This document shows, one piece after another, positions 33,288 through 40,142 of a stretch of DNA of 40,173 nucleotides (position 1 is the stretch's first letter; each line of letters begins with the position of its first letter). The position numbers and the translations under genes are program-made. Under the pieces are notes generated by a model, which worked only from the letters and a program-made list of their open reading frames with translations, ran no database searches and was not told where the DNA came from. This stretch comes from Bacillota bacterium (GTDB lineage Bacteria > Bacillota > Dethiobacteria > DTU022): positions 1 to 40,173 of the forward strand of contig JAAZHP010000087.1 of the NCBI GenBank assembly GCA_012510625.1, read 5' to 3'.

Positions 33288-34415
33288 TCAGCATGAATCT
33301 ACTCGCAGCGCCGGGTCAAGTTCGCAGGTAAGGGCCCAGAGGCTGCCCGAAACAAGGGAGTGGCCGCCGAGAATGACCGGGATGGGACACTGCATGGCAG
33401 TGCGGGTAAACTCTTTCAGCCAGGGGTGCTCAATATCCTCCCAGAAGCCCAGGTCCGACAGGAAGCGCTCCCTGTCGGAAAAATTATATTTGTAGTGGGC
33501 GAAAAGGACCCGGCTGTCGATAAAGGCGCAGTCCGCCACCTGCGCCAGGTAGTCAAAAAAGCGCTCCAAACCGGCATGTTCGATGAGAAATCCCAGCAGG
33601 GAGACCACTTCGCCGCTCGCCTGCCTTCCCAGTGCCTTCATTCCGCGCTCTTCAGAGAAAACCCGCAGCCGCAGCTTTAGCAGCGCATTCATCCGCTCGA
33701 TGATGGGGGCGCCGACCCGGCCGATTAGGGCCACATCCCGGTAGCTGTCCCGCAGCACATCCTTGGCCCGTTCCAGGAGCGAGTAATCAAGGGCCAGGTC
33801 ATCGAGAACGGCCCTGGCCCGCGGCCCGGCAAAGGGGCCGGCCCCGAGGACAAGCATATCCGCCGGCGTATCAAGGTCAAAGAGCAGCCCCAGGGTCTGC
33901 GGCATCAGCTCCAGCTCCATGCCGCACTGGTCGCGCAGCGTCATTGCCAGGCTGTTGTCCATCTCATCTAGAGCAGCAGCGGAAAAATTATCGGGAACGG
34001 TAAAGGCGATGATGTCTGCAGACTGGATATTATTCGCGTAAAGCAAACTTGGCCGGCCGGCCAGCTTTTCGCAAATCTGCTCCAGCTCGGCCATGGTGAT
34101 GAGGGGGCAGCCGGCCCCGCTGAGGTAGAATACTTTTTTCAGCTTTCTCTCCAGAACCAGCTTTTTCAGCTCATTGCCGAAATGAAAGCTGTCCGGATGC
34201 TGCCGGTTGAGGATCATTTCCGCCCCTGTGGAGCGGGCCATCTCTGCCAGGGCGGGATTATTCGTGATTAAGAAAACCCGCCCCACCCCCTCCAGCCGGC
34301 TTAATTTTTCCAGGTTGTCATGGAGCAGCGCCTGCCGCACCCGGACCAGCATCTTTTCAACGGGGCTGGCCGCCGCCGTTCCTTCAAAAATGACCACACT
34401 GACGCCTTCGCCCAT
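33288..34415 (-). CDS. Unrecognised protein, possibly with a nucleotidyltransferase-like N-terminal fold
   Basis: I do not recognise this 375-residue soluble protein. The first 130 residues alternate hydrophobic strands and helices like the GT-A/MobA-CofC nucleotidyltransferase fold (SVVIFEG..., GVGRVFLITNNPALAEMARSTGA, KVFYLSGAGCPLITMAEL). However, the usual glycine-rich GxGxRxG loop and a DxD pair are not clear. YLSGAGCPL stands where MobA-like proteins have a GDxPL motif, so it may have lost catalysis. The C-terminal half is helical and mentions no known motif. The start is probably the ATG at 34415, with AAAGG ten bases upstream; a TTG two codons earlier is possible. It lies between hpf and secA, where Bacillus has no such gene. 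Confidence 0.8.
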   Translation of the reverse strand: MGEGVSVVIFEGTAAASPVEKMLVRVRQALLHDNLEKLSRLEGVGRVFLITNNPALAEMARSTGAEMILNRQHPDSFHFGNELKKLVLERKLKKVFYLSGAGCPLITMAELEQICEKLAGRPSLLYANNIQSADIIAFTVPDNFSAAALDEMDNSLAMTLRDQCGMELELMPQTLGLLFDLDTPADMLVLGAGPFAGPRARAVLDDLALDYSLLERAKDVLRDSYRDVALIGRVGAPIIERMNALLKLRLRVFSEERGMKALGRQASGEVVSLLGFLIEHAGLERFFDYLAQVADCAFIDSRVLFAHYKYNFSDRERFLSDLGFWEDIEHPWLKEFTRTAMQCPIPVILGGHSLVSGSLWALTCELDPALRVDSC

Positions 34416-34472
34416 CAGCAATAAACCTTTCTAGATCAGAGCAACTTGTTTGTTTGCATAAAGCGCTTTTTT

Positions 34473-35018
34473 TTAGGGTCCGTATTCCGGCTCTATGAGG
34501 CCGTAATCGCCGTCTTTGCGCCGGTAAAGCACATTTACCTTTTCACTTTCGGCATTGGCAAAGACAAAAAAGTCATGCCCCAGAAGATTCATCTGCATGA
34601 TCGCCTCTTCCAGGTGCATCGGCTTCAGGGGGAAACGTTTTGTCTTTACCACCCGGGCTTCTTCTTCATCCCCTTCCAGCATCGCGGGAGAGAGCAGCTT
34701 CTCGTTGATGGCGCGGATACCCTGCTGGCGCAAAGACTTGTTCAGCCGGGTCTTATACTTGACCAGCTGCTTCTCCAGCTTGTCAACAACCATATCGATA
34801 GAGGCATACATATCGCCCGTTGACTCTTCGCCGCGTAAAATCAGGCCGTTTAATATTACCGTTACTTCGACGATATGTTCCTCCCGGATTACACTCATGG
34901 CTACCTGAACTTCCCTGGGCCGGTTCAGGTACTTGGTAAGCTTCCTTACCTTTTTTTTAGCATAATCAGCCAGGGCTGCAGTAACGTCGATGTTTTTCCC
35001 GCGGACCTTGATTTCCAT
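34473..35018 (-). CDS. hpf: Long-type ribosome hibernation promoting factor (HPF/YvyD)
   Basis: Binds the 30S decoding region and dimerises 70S ribosomes into inactive 100S particles in stationary phase. The ATG at 35018 has AAGGAGG six bases upstream and gives 181 residues, the long form typical of Gram-positives. The N-terminal domain (about 1-100) begins MEIKVRGKNIDVT. After a linker, the C-terminal dimerisation domain (about 125-181) has VVKTKRFPLKPMHLEEAIMQMNLLGHDFFVFANAESEKVNVLYRRKDGDYGLIEP. A promoter closely matching sigma-H lies at 35056-35080, fitting Bacillus, where yvyD is controlled by sigma-H and sigma-B. It follows comF and precedes the unknown gene and secA. Confidence 0.97.
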   Translation of the reverse strand: MEIKVRGKNIDVTAALADYAKKKVRKLTKYLNRPREVQVAMSVIREEHIVEVTVILNGLILRGEESTGDMYASIDMVVDKLEKQLVKYKTRLNKSLRQQGIRAINEKLLSPAMLEGDEEEARVVKTKRFPLKPMHLEEAIMQMNLLGHDFFVFANAESEKVNVLYRRKDGDYGLIEPEYGP

Positions 35019-35055
35019 GCGCATCCTCCTTCTCAGCCTTTTTACTATCAATACT

Positions 35056-35080
35056 ATTCCCCAAGCCGTGGAAAAATCCT
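35056..35080 (-). promoter_or_regulatory. Sigma-H-type promoter for hpf
   Basis: On the minus strand AGGATTT (35080-35074), exactly 14 bases, then GAAT (35059-35056). The spacing and both elements match the Bacillus sigma-H consensus as at spoVG. The start would lie about 30 bases before the hpf ATG, with an AAGGAGG ribosome binding site between. Confidence 0.65.
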
Positions 35081-35104
35081 TCAGCACCGCGGGAAGAGGG
35101 TTGC

Positions 35105-35848
35105 TTAATATATCCGCGGGGTATAGGCAGCTGCCGCTCCGAAAACAATTAACCCCTCCTCAGAGAGCACCTTTGCGGCTTCCTGCATGGTTGCTCCAGT
35201 GGAGTAGATATCGTCTATCAGCAAGGCTCTCCTTCCCGGCAAAGGCCCTCCCCTGTAAGCAAAAGCGCCGTAGATATTCTCCTTCCGCCGGTGGAAAGAG
35301 AGGCTGCTCTGAGGCAGCGTCGGCTTTGGCTTTATCAGCAGGAGACGCAGGGGAATCTGCAGCGCCTGGGCTGCAAAGCGGGCCAGGAGAAAAGCCTGGT
35401 TGTAGCCGCGTTCGGCCAGCCGCTGCCTGTGCAGCGGCACCGGAACAACCAGCTCCGGTTCCCAGCAGGTCTCAATGGCAATAAGCTCTCCCAGCCAGCG
35501 CCCCAGGGGGCGGGCCAGGCTGCGTCTCTTTTCAAATTTTAACCGGTGGAGCATGCGCCGCCAGGCTCCTTCATACCAGGAGAGGGCAAAAAGCCCCCGC
35601 AACGGAAGCGCTTCTGACGGACAATCACAGGACTGCCGGAGCTGAAAGAGCAGGCCGCACCGGGGGCAAATCAAACCGGCGGGGGTAAAGAGCTGATGGC
35701 AGGAGCGGCACAGGGGGAGCCCCGGCGGCGGCGGAAGCAGCGCTTCACAGGTGAGGCAGCGGGGAGGAAAAAGGAGGCGCCAGAAAGATTCGGCCCAGTT
35801 CCAGGCCGGGGACCTTGCTTTACTCGCTCTTCCCATTTCTTCCGGCAA
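35105..35848 (-). CDS. comF: ComF/ComFC-family phosphoribosyltransferase-like competence protein
   Basis: A 247-residue protein of the ComF family, needed for DNA uptake by transformation in several bacteria. An N-terminal zinc-binding cysteine set (CLTC, CRSC, CPRC and CDC between about 30 and 77) precedes a phosphoribosyltransferase-like domain with VPVPLHRQRLAERGYNQA and the PRPP-binding LLIDDIYSTGATM. The likely start is a TTG at 35848 with AAGGTG six bases upstream; a GTG three codons earlier overlaps the ribosome binding site. It overlaps the recD2 stop by 29 bases, so translation is probably coupled. The helicase partner ComFA is not in the window. Confidence 0.93.
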   Translation of the reverse strand: MPEEMGRASKARSPAWNWAESFWRLLFPPRCLTCEALLPPPPGLPLCRSCHQLFTPAGLICPRCGLLFQLRQSCDCPSEALPLRGLFALSWYEGAWRRMLHRLKFEKRRSLARPLGRWLGELIAIETCWEPELVVPVPLHRQRLAERGYNQAFLLARFAAQALQIPLRLLLIKPKPTLPQSSLSFHRRKENIYGAFAYRGGPLPGRRALLIDDIYSTGATMQEAAKVLSEEGLIVFGAAAAYTPRIY

Positions 35849-38048
35849 TGTTTTCACCTTCCCGGCGTAAACGGCTGTTGAGGTAGGTGTAGCGCTCCTC
35901 GGCGCGGTTATTGCGCACGGCGATGGCCAGGGCTTTCCTGGTCCCTACAAGAACAACCAGCTTCCGGGCGCGGGTAATACCGGTATAGAGGAGATTGCGC
36001 TGCAGCAGCAGGTAATGCTGGGTGATTACCGGCATCACGATGACCGGGTATTCACTGCCCTGGCTTTTGTGCACGGAGATGGCATAGGAGAGGGTCAGCT
36101 CATCGAGCTCGCTGAAATCATAGGCTACGGGGCGGCTGACAGCGGCATCGCGAAAGGTCACGGTGAGCTGGCCTTCTTCCAGATCGATGCTGCTGATCAA
36201 TCCGATGTCGCCGTTGTAGACCTCTTTCTGGTAGTTATTCCGGATCTGCATCACCTTGTCGCCAACGCGGAAAGTAGTTCCGTGCGCGGTTATTTCACTT
36301 TTCCGCCTGTCATAAGGATTGAGCGCATTCTGCAGCAGTTTGTTGAGCCGCTCCACCCCGGCAGAAGTCCGCCGCATGGGCGTAATCACCTGCACATCCG
36401 CAACGGGATCAAAGGGCCCGTAATTGGGAATCCGCTCGCAGCAAAGCTGCACCACCTTGCTGGCGACCATGTCGGGGACGGCCTCCTCGATAAAGAAAAA
36501 ATCTTTATGCCTTACATTGAGATGGGGCATCTCCCCCCGGTTGACCCGGTGTGCGTTGAGCGTAATCAAGCTCTCGCGGGCTTGCCTGAAGATATAATTG
36601 AGGCGGACAGCGGGAACAACCTCCGACGCCAGGATATCTTTAAGCACGTTGCCCGCACCCACCGCGGGAAGCTGATCCGCATCCCCGACCAGGATGAGGC
36701 GGCAGCCTTCCGGTATGGCCCTGACCAGATGATACATGAGCATGAGGTCAACCATGGAGGACTCGTCTATGATCAGCACATCGGCTTCCAGGGGGCGCTC
36801 CGCATGGCGCAGGAACCTGAACCCTTCTCCCTCGATATAGCTGTATTCCAGGAGGCGGTGGATGGTAAAGGCCTCCTCACCGGTGGCTTCGCTGACCCTT
36901 TTGGCGGCCCGCCCCGTGGGAGCAGCCAGCAGCACCTTCTGCCTCAGTAAATGAAAGAGGGAAAGAAGGGCCCTGATGGTGGTGGTTTTGCCGGTGCCGG
37001 GTCCTCCCGTAACCACTAGAACCCCGCAGCTTAACGCCTGCTCCAGGACCAGGCGCTGCTCCGCAGTCAGCCCGCTCTCTTTTCCCGCAGCGGCAGCCAT
37101 GGCTTCTTCCTTCCGGCGGGATCCCCACTGCCGCGGCGCAGCGGCCAGCCTGATCAACTGCCGGGCCACATCCCGCTCCGCATAAAAGTAAGGGGCGGCA
37201 TAGATGATTTCACCGGCTTCCGTATCCTCACGGTGGATTTTTCTCTCCCTGGCCAGCTGCTCGAGATGTTCTTCCATAGAAATTTCCGGCATCTCTTCAC
37301 CGGGAATAGCTAAAAGCTGGCCGGCCTGCTCCGCAATAAGCTCCCGCGGCAGGTAAACATGGCCTTTCTCGGCGGCATCGCTGAGAGCAAAAAGAAGCGC
37401 CGCGCGGACACGGGCCGGGTCCCCGGCAGATAGCCCCATCCGGCGGGCAATACGGTCTGCGGTTTTAAAGCCGATCCCCAGCACCTCTTCGGCCAGGCTA
37501 TAAGGATTCTCCTTGACCCGGTCAACCGCCCGGGGACCGTAATGGCGGTATAGCCGCAGCGCCTGCCCCACCCCGATGCCATACCCCTGCAGAAAAACTA
37601 GAACATCCTGCATTTCGCGGTATTCGCTGAAGCTCTCCAGGATGAGCGCCGCCCTTTTGGGCCCGATCCCCGGTATCTCCTGCAGCCGCTCCGGCTCTTT
37701 CTCCATTATCTCCAGGGCCTTCATTCCGAAGGCTTTCACGATTGCATCGGCCGTTACCGGACCGATACCCTTGATCAGCCCCGAAGAGAGGTAGCGCTTC
37801 AAACCCACCTCAGTAGCGGGAAGGAGCCGTTCCCAGCGCTCCACCGCCACCTGGCGGCCGTAACGGTGATGGAGCTGCCACTTCCCGGTGACAAGCAGGC
37901 TTTCCCCTTCCTGCAGCGGCGGAAAACTGCCCACAATGGTGACCGCCTCGCCGCTGCTGCAGCGCAGCCGCCCTACCAGGTAAGAGCTCTCTTCGTTGTA
38001 ATACCTGATCTTTTCCAGGGTTCCTTCAAATCTCTCCAGATCCTCCAG
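35820..38048 (-). CDS. recD2: RecD2/YrrC-type SF1B helicase, probable CTG start
   Basis: A 5'-to-3' DNA helicase (RecD-like, without RecBC) that acts in replication-fork and mismatch repair. Reading from a CTG at 38048 gives 742 residues. The N-terminal OB-like domain, with FEGTLEKIRYYNEESSYLVGRL and TIVGSFPPLQEGESLLVTGKW, fits the family. This region is open back to an in-frame TAA just upstream, but no ATG, GTG or TTG precedes residue 39. GGAGGAG lies right before the CTG. Helix-hairpin-helix repeats follow (KGIGPVTADAIV, PGIGPKRAALIL, GIGFKTADRI). Walker A GGPGTGKTT, IIDESSMVD, GDADQLPAVGAG and SYAISVHKSQGSEYP are intact. It overlaps comF. Confidence 0.93.
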   Translation of the reverse strand: MEDLERFEGTLEKIRYYNEESSYLVGRLRCSSGEAVTIVGSFPPLQEGESLLVTGKWQLHHRYGRQVAVERWERLLPATEVGLKRYLSSGLIKGIGPVTADAIVKAFGMKALEIMEKEPERLQEIPGIGPKRAALILESFSEYREMQDVLVFLQGYGIGVGQALRLYRHYGPRAVDRVKENPYSLAEEVLGIGFKTADRIARRMGLSAGDPARVRAALLFALSDAAEKGHVYLPRELIAEQAGQLLAIPGEEMPEISMEEHLEQLARERKIHREDTEAGEIIYAAPYFYAERDVARQLIRLAAAPRQWGSRRKEEAMAAAAGKESGLTAEQRLVLEQALSCGVLVVTGGPGTGKTTTIRALLSLFHLLRQKVLLAAPTGRAAKRVSEATGEEAFTIHRLLEYSYIEGEGFRFLRHAERPLEADVLIIDESSMVDLMLMYHLVRAIPEGCRLILVGDADQLPAVGAGNVLKDILASEVVPAVRLNYIFRQARESLITLNAHRVNRGEMPHLNVRHKDFFFIEEAVPDMVASKVVQLCCERIPNYGPFDPVADVQVITPMRRTSAGVERLNKLLQNALNPYDRRKSEITAHGTTFRVGDKVMQIRNNYQKEVYNGDIGLISSIDLEEGQLTVTFRDAAVSRPVAYDFSELDELTLSYAISVHKSQGSEYPVIVMPVITQHYLLLQRNLLYTGITRARKLVVLVGTRKALAIAVRNNRAEERYTYLNSRLRREGENIAGRNGKSE

Positions 38049-38062
38049 AAAATCTCCTCCAT

Positions 38063-38097
38063 TTAGTTAACTAGGTGCCAGGCACCGATTTAACTAA
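38063..38097. repeat. 35-bp palindrome with GGTGCCAGGCACC core between metK and recD2
   Basis: TTAGTTAA, three bases, GGTGCC, a central A, GGCACC, three bases, TTAACTAA. Stems of 8 and 6 bp with a 3x3 internal loop. The GGTGCCAGGCACC core is a dispersed intergenic repeat known from other Clostridia. It lies directly after the metK stop and ends about 15 bases before the recD2 start; no T-run follows. Confidence 0.6.
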
Positions 38098-39288
38098 CTA
38101 GGTGGCATCTTCTTTTAACTGTTTCACCCGATCGAGCTTCTCCCAGGGGAGATCGAGCTCGGGCCGCCCAAAATGACCGTAAGCGGCCAGCGGCTGGTAT
38201 ATGGGCCGGCGCAGGTCAAACTGTTCGATAATTGCCGCCGGGCGGAGATCAAAATGTTTCCGGATTAACTTTTCGATAAGCTCCACCGGCACGGTTTCAG
38301 TGCCAAATGCATCCACGTTTATCGATACAGGTTGGGCCACCCCTATAACATAGGCCACCTGCACCTGACACCTGCGGGCCAGCCCGGCGGCAACAATATT
38401 CTTGGCCACATGACGGGCGGCATATGCGGCAGAGCGGTCGACTTTGGTGGGATCTTTACCGGAAAAAGCGCCCCCGCCATGCAGCGCGCAGCCGCCGTAA
38501 GTATCGACCATTATTTTTCGCCCGGTCAATCCGGCATCTCCCTGCGGCCCCCCCACAACAAAGCGGCCGGTGGGATTTACCAGGATGCGCGTCTTCTCGG
38601 TAAGCAACTCCGGCGGAACCGCTTTGGCAATAACATGCTTATTAATATCTTTCTCGATCTGCTCCGAGGAAACCTCTTCGCTATGCTGGGCTGAGACCAC
38701 AACCGTCTCCAGGCGCTGCGGCTTACCGTCTTGATAAGCTATAGTGACCTGGGATTTGCCGTCGGGGCGCAGGTAGGGGAGCAGGCCTGCTCTGCGAACA
38801 GCAGCCAGCCGCTGGGCCAGCTTGTGGGCCAGTGAGATGGGCAGCGGCATCAGCTCTTCTGTTTCATCACAGGCGTAACCGACCATAATTCCCTGGTCCC
38901 CGGCCCCGATCCGGTCAAAGGGATCTCCGGATAGCATCTTTTTTAACTCCAAAGCGCTGTCCACCCCCAGGGCGATGTCCGGCGACTGCTCGTCAATGGA
39001 AGTAATAACGGCACAGGTATCGCCGTCAAAGCCGTACTTGGCCCTGGTATAGCCGATTTCCTTGACCTTGTCCCGGATTATCCTGGGAATATCCACATAG
39101 CATTTGGTGGTGATCTCCCCGCAGACAAAAACCATACCGGTCGTGACCATGGTTTCCACAGCCACTCTTGCTACCGGATCCTCCGCGATTATGGCATCGA
39201 GAATGGCATCGGAGATCTGGTCAGCCAGCTTGTCCGGATGGCCTTCCGTGACTGATTCAGAAGTAAATAGCCTGTAGTTGTGGTTCAT
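38098..39288 (-). CDS. metK: S-adenosylmethionine synthetase
   Basis: Makes S-adenosylmethionine from methionine and ATP. It has 396 residues, the standard length. Visible motifs are FTSESVTEGHPDKLADQISDAILD with the ATP/methionine-binding histidine, GAGDQGIMVGYACDET, NPTGRFVVGGPQGDAGLTGRKI, YGGCALHGGGAFSGKDPTKVDRS, and DLPWEKLD near the end. The ATG at 39288 has AAGGAGG eight bases upstream. It is preceded by a SAM-I riboswitch and terminator, so its mRNA is ended early when SAM is plentiful. A 35-bp palindrome lies immediately after the stop. Confidence 0.98.
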   Translation of the reverse strand: MNHNYRLFTSESVTEGHPDKLADQISDAILDAIIAEDPVARVAVETMVTTGMVFVCGEITTKCYVDIPRIIRDKVKEIGYTRAKYGFDGDTCAVITSIDEQSPDIALGVDSALELKKMLSGDPFDRIGAGDQGIMVGYACDETEELMPLPISLAHKLAQRLAAVRRAGLLPYLRPDGKSQVTIAYQDGKPQRLETVVVSAQHSEEVSSEQIEKDINKHVIAKAVPPELLTEKTRILVNPTGRFVVGGPQGDAGLTGRKIMVDTYGGCALHGGGAFSGKDPTKVDRSAAYAARHVAKNIVAAGLARRCQVQVAYVIGVAQPVSINVDAFGTETVPVELIEKLIRKHFDLRPAAIIEQFDLRRPIYQPLAAYGHFGRPELDLPWEKLDRVKQLKEDAT

Positions 39289-39309
39289 TCAATCCGCCTC
39301 CTTATTGGT

Positions 39310-39339
39310 AAATTAAAAACCTCTTCGAAGAAGAGGTTT
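39310..39339 (-). terminator. Intrinsic terminator of the metK leader (riboswitch expression platform)
   Basis: AAACCTCTTC and GAAGAGGTTT form a 10-bp stem around a 3-base loop (39339-39317), followed on the minus strand by TTTTTAATTT. The stem overlaps the sequence needed for an alternative antiterminator with the end of the aptamer. Confidence 0.88.
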
Positions 39340-39347
39340 CAGGCCAC

Positions 39348-39463
39348 CTCCCATCTTCCAGGAGAGCCTATTCCTCTCCTGCGGCAATTGGCACCGTGAT
39401 CCTTTGACATAATCCGGTTGCCGGGATTCATCGGGGCCGTCCCTCCTCCACTCTTGATAAGAG
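39348..39463 (-). promoter_or_regulatory. SAM-I (S-box) riboswitch aptamer controlling metK
   Basis: The minus strand reads CTCTTATCAAGAG, GGAGGGACGGCCCCGATGAA, CCCGGCAACCGG and CACGGTGCCAATT, the conserved S-box core. P1 forms between CTCTTATC (39463-39456) and GATGGGAG (39355-39348) with two G-U pairs; P2-P4 are visible, including the GGAGAG/CTCTCC arm of P4. SAM binding should stabilise P1 and allow the downstream terminator to form. A longer reading of this region as a 68-residue protein is an artefact of the structured RNA. Confidence 0.95.
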
Positions 39464-39490
39464 CCCGGCTTTAACGGCGCCGGCAAGCTA

Positions 39491-39519
39491 AAAATACATC
39501 TTTCCCAGGAAAAAGTCAA
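39491..39519 (-). promoter_or_regulatory. Sigma-A-type promoter for the metK leader
   Basis: TTGACT (39519-39514), 17 bases, then TATTTT (39496-39491) on the minus strand. The predicted start is about 20 bases before the riboswitch P1. The -35 box overlaps the fabZ stop. Confidence 0.6.
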
Positions 39520-39977
39520 TTAAAGCCTTCCGGATCATGGCGGTCGACCAGGGCAAACATGAGCTCACCCGCAGCGGCGATCTTGCCTTCAACCCTGGCC
39601 TCGGCTTCCGCTTTGCCGATCCCACCGCGCCGCCCGGTCAAAGCAGCCTCCAGTTCCAGGCGATCCCCGGGGCGGACGGGAAGCTTGAAGCGAAAGCGGT
39701 TGATCCCGGCGAAGAGAGCCAGTTTCCCCGCTGATTCTTCTGCGCTGAGCAGCGCCACCGCCCCCACCTGGGCCAGGGCTTCAACAATGAGCACCCCCGG
39801 CATAATCGGCTCACCCGGAAAATGTCCCTGGAAAAAAGGCTCGTTGATGGTTACATTTTTGTATCCCGTCGCACTTTTGCCGGGCACCAGCCCGGTAATC
39901 CGGTCAACGAGCAGAAAGGGGTAACGATGAGGCAAAACCAAAAGGATCTTATTGATGTCCAGTTCTGAAGGTGACAT
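39516..39977 (-). CDS. fabZ: 3-hydroxyacyl-ACP dehydratase FabZ
   Basis: Dehydrates beta-hydroxyacyl-ACP in type II fatty acid synthesis. The ATG at 39977 has GGAGG five bases upstream and gives 153 residues, close to the usual 140-150. In-frame ATGs at 39989 and 39995 lack a ribosome binding site. The hot-dog fold signature shows LPHRYPFLLVDR, then QGHFPGEPIMPGVLIVEALAQ with the catalytic histidine and glutamate, and FAGINRFRFKLPVRPGD. It stands alone before metK here, without other fab genes in the window; its upstream neighbour lies beyond an intergenic stretch of at least 196 bases that contains a long inverted repeat. Confidence 0.96.
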   Translation of the reverse strand: MSPSELDINKILLVLPHRYPFLLVDRITGLVPGKSATGYKNVTINEPFFQGHFPGEPIMPGVLIVEALAQVGAVALLSAEESAGKLALFAGINRFRFKLPVRPGDRLELEAALTGRRGGIGKAEAEARVEGKIAAAGELMFALVDRHDPEGFN

Positions 39978-39995
39978 GACAACCTCCATGTTCAT

Positions 39996-40063
39996 GAAGC
40001 AGGAAGCAAGAGCATAGAGGCAGGAAAAATTCAGTCCTCTGTTCTTGCTGCCTTTCTGCTTTT
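39996..40063. repeat. Long imperfect inverted repeat in the fabZ leader
   Basis: The arm at 39996-40020 (GAAGCAGGAAGCAAGAGCAT...) is complementary, with a few mismatches and a 2-3 base bulge, to the arm at 40036-40063 (CCTCTGTTCTTGCTGCC...). The loop is about 15 bases. In fabZ mRNA it would form a hairpin of roughly 25 bp ending some 20 bases before the start codon. Confidence 0.55.
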
Positions 40064-40098
40064 AGTAAATTGGGTGAGGTATGACTCGCCTGCATTGT

Positions 40099-40127
40099 AA
40101 AATATTATCTCACCATAAGCCTGTCAT
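40099..40127 (-). promoter_or_regulatory. Candidate promoter for fabZ
   Basis: ATGACA (40127-40122), 17 bases, TATTTT (40104-40099) on the minus strand; the leader would contain the long inverted repeat. Confidence 0.4.
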
Positions 40128-40142
40128 ATTACCCGTCTCAAG

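Noticed and set aside
36015..36950. A 311-residue plus-strand frame antisense to recD2
   Set aside because: The opposite strand encodes intact helicase motifs throughout; the antisense product has no recognisable domain.
39313..39519. An open frame of 68 residues on the minus strand upstream of metK
   Set aside because: It is the chance translation of the SAM-I riboswitch and terminator; the RNA elements explain the sequence fully.
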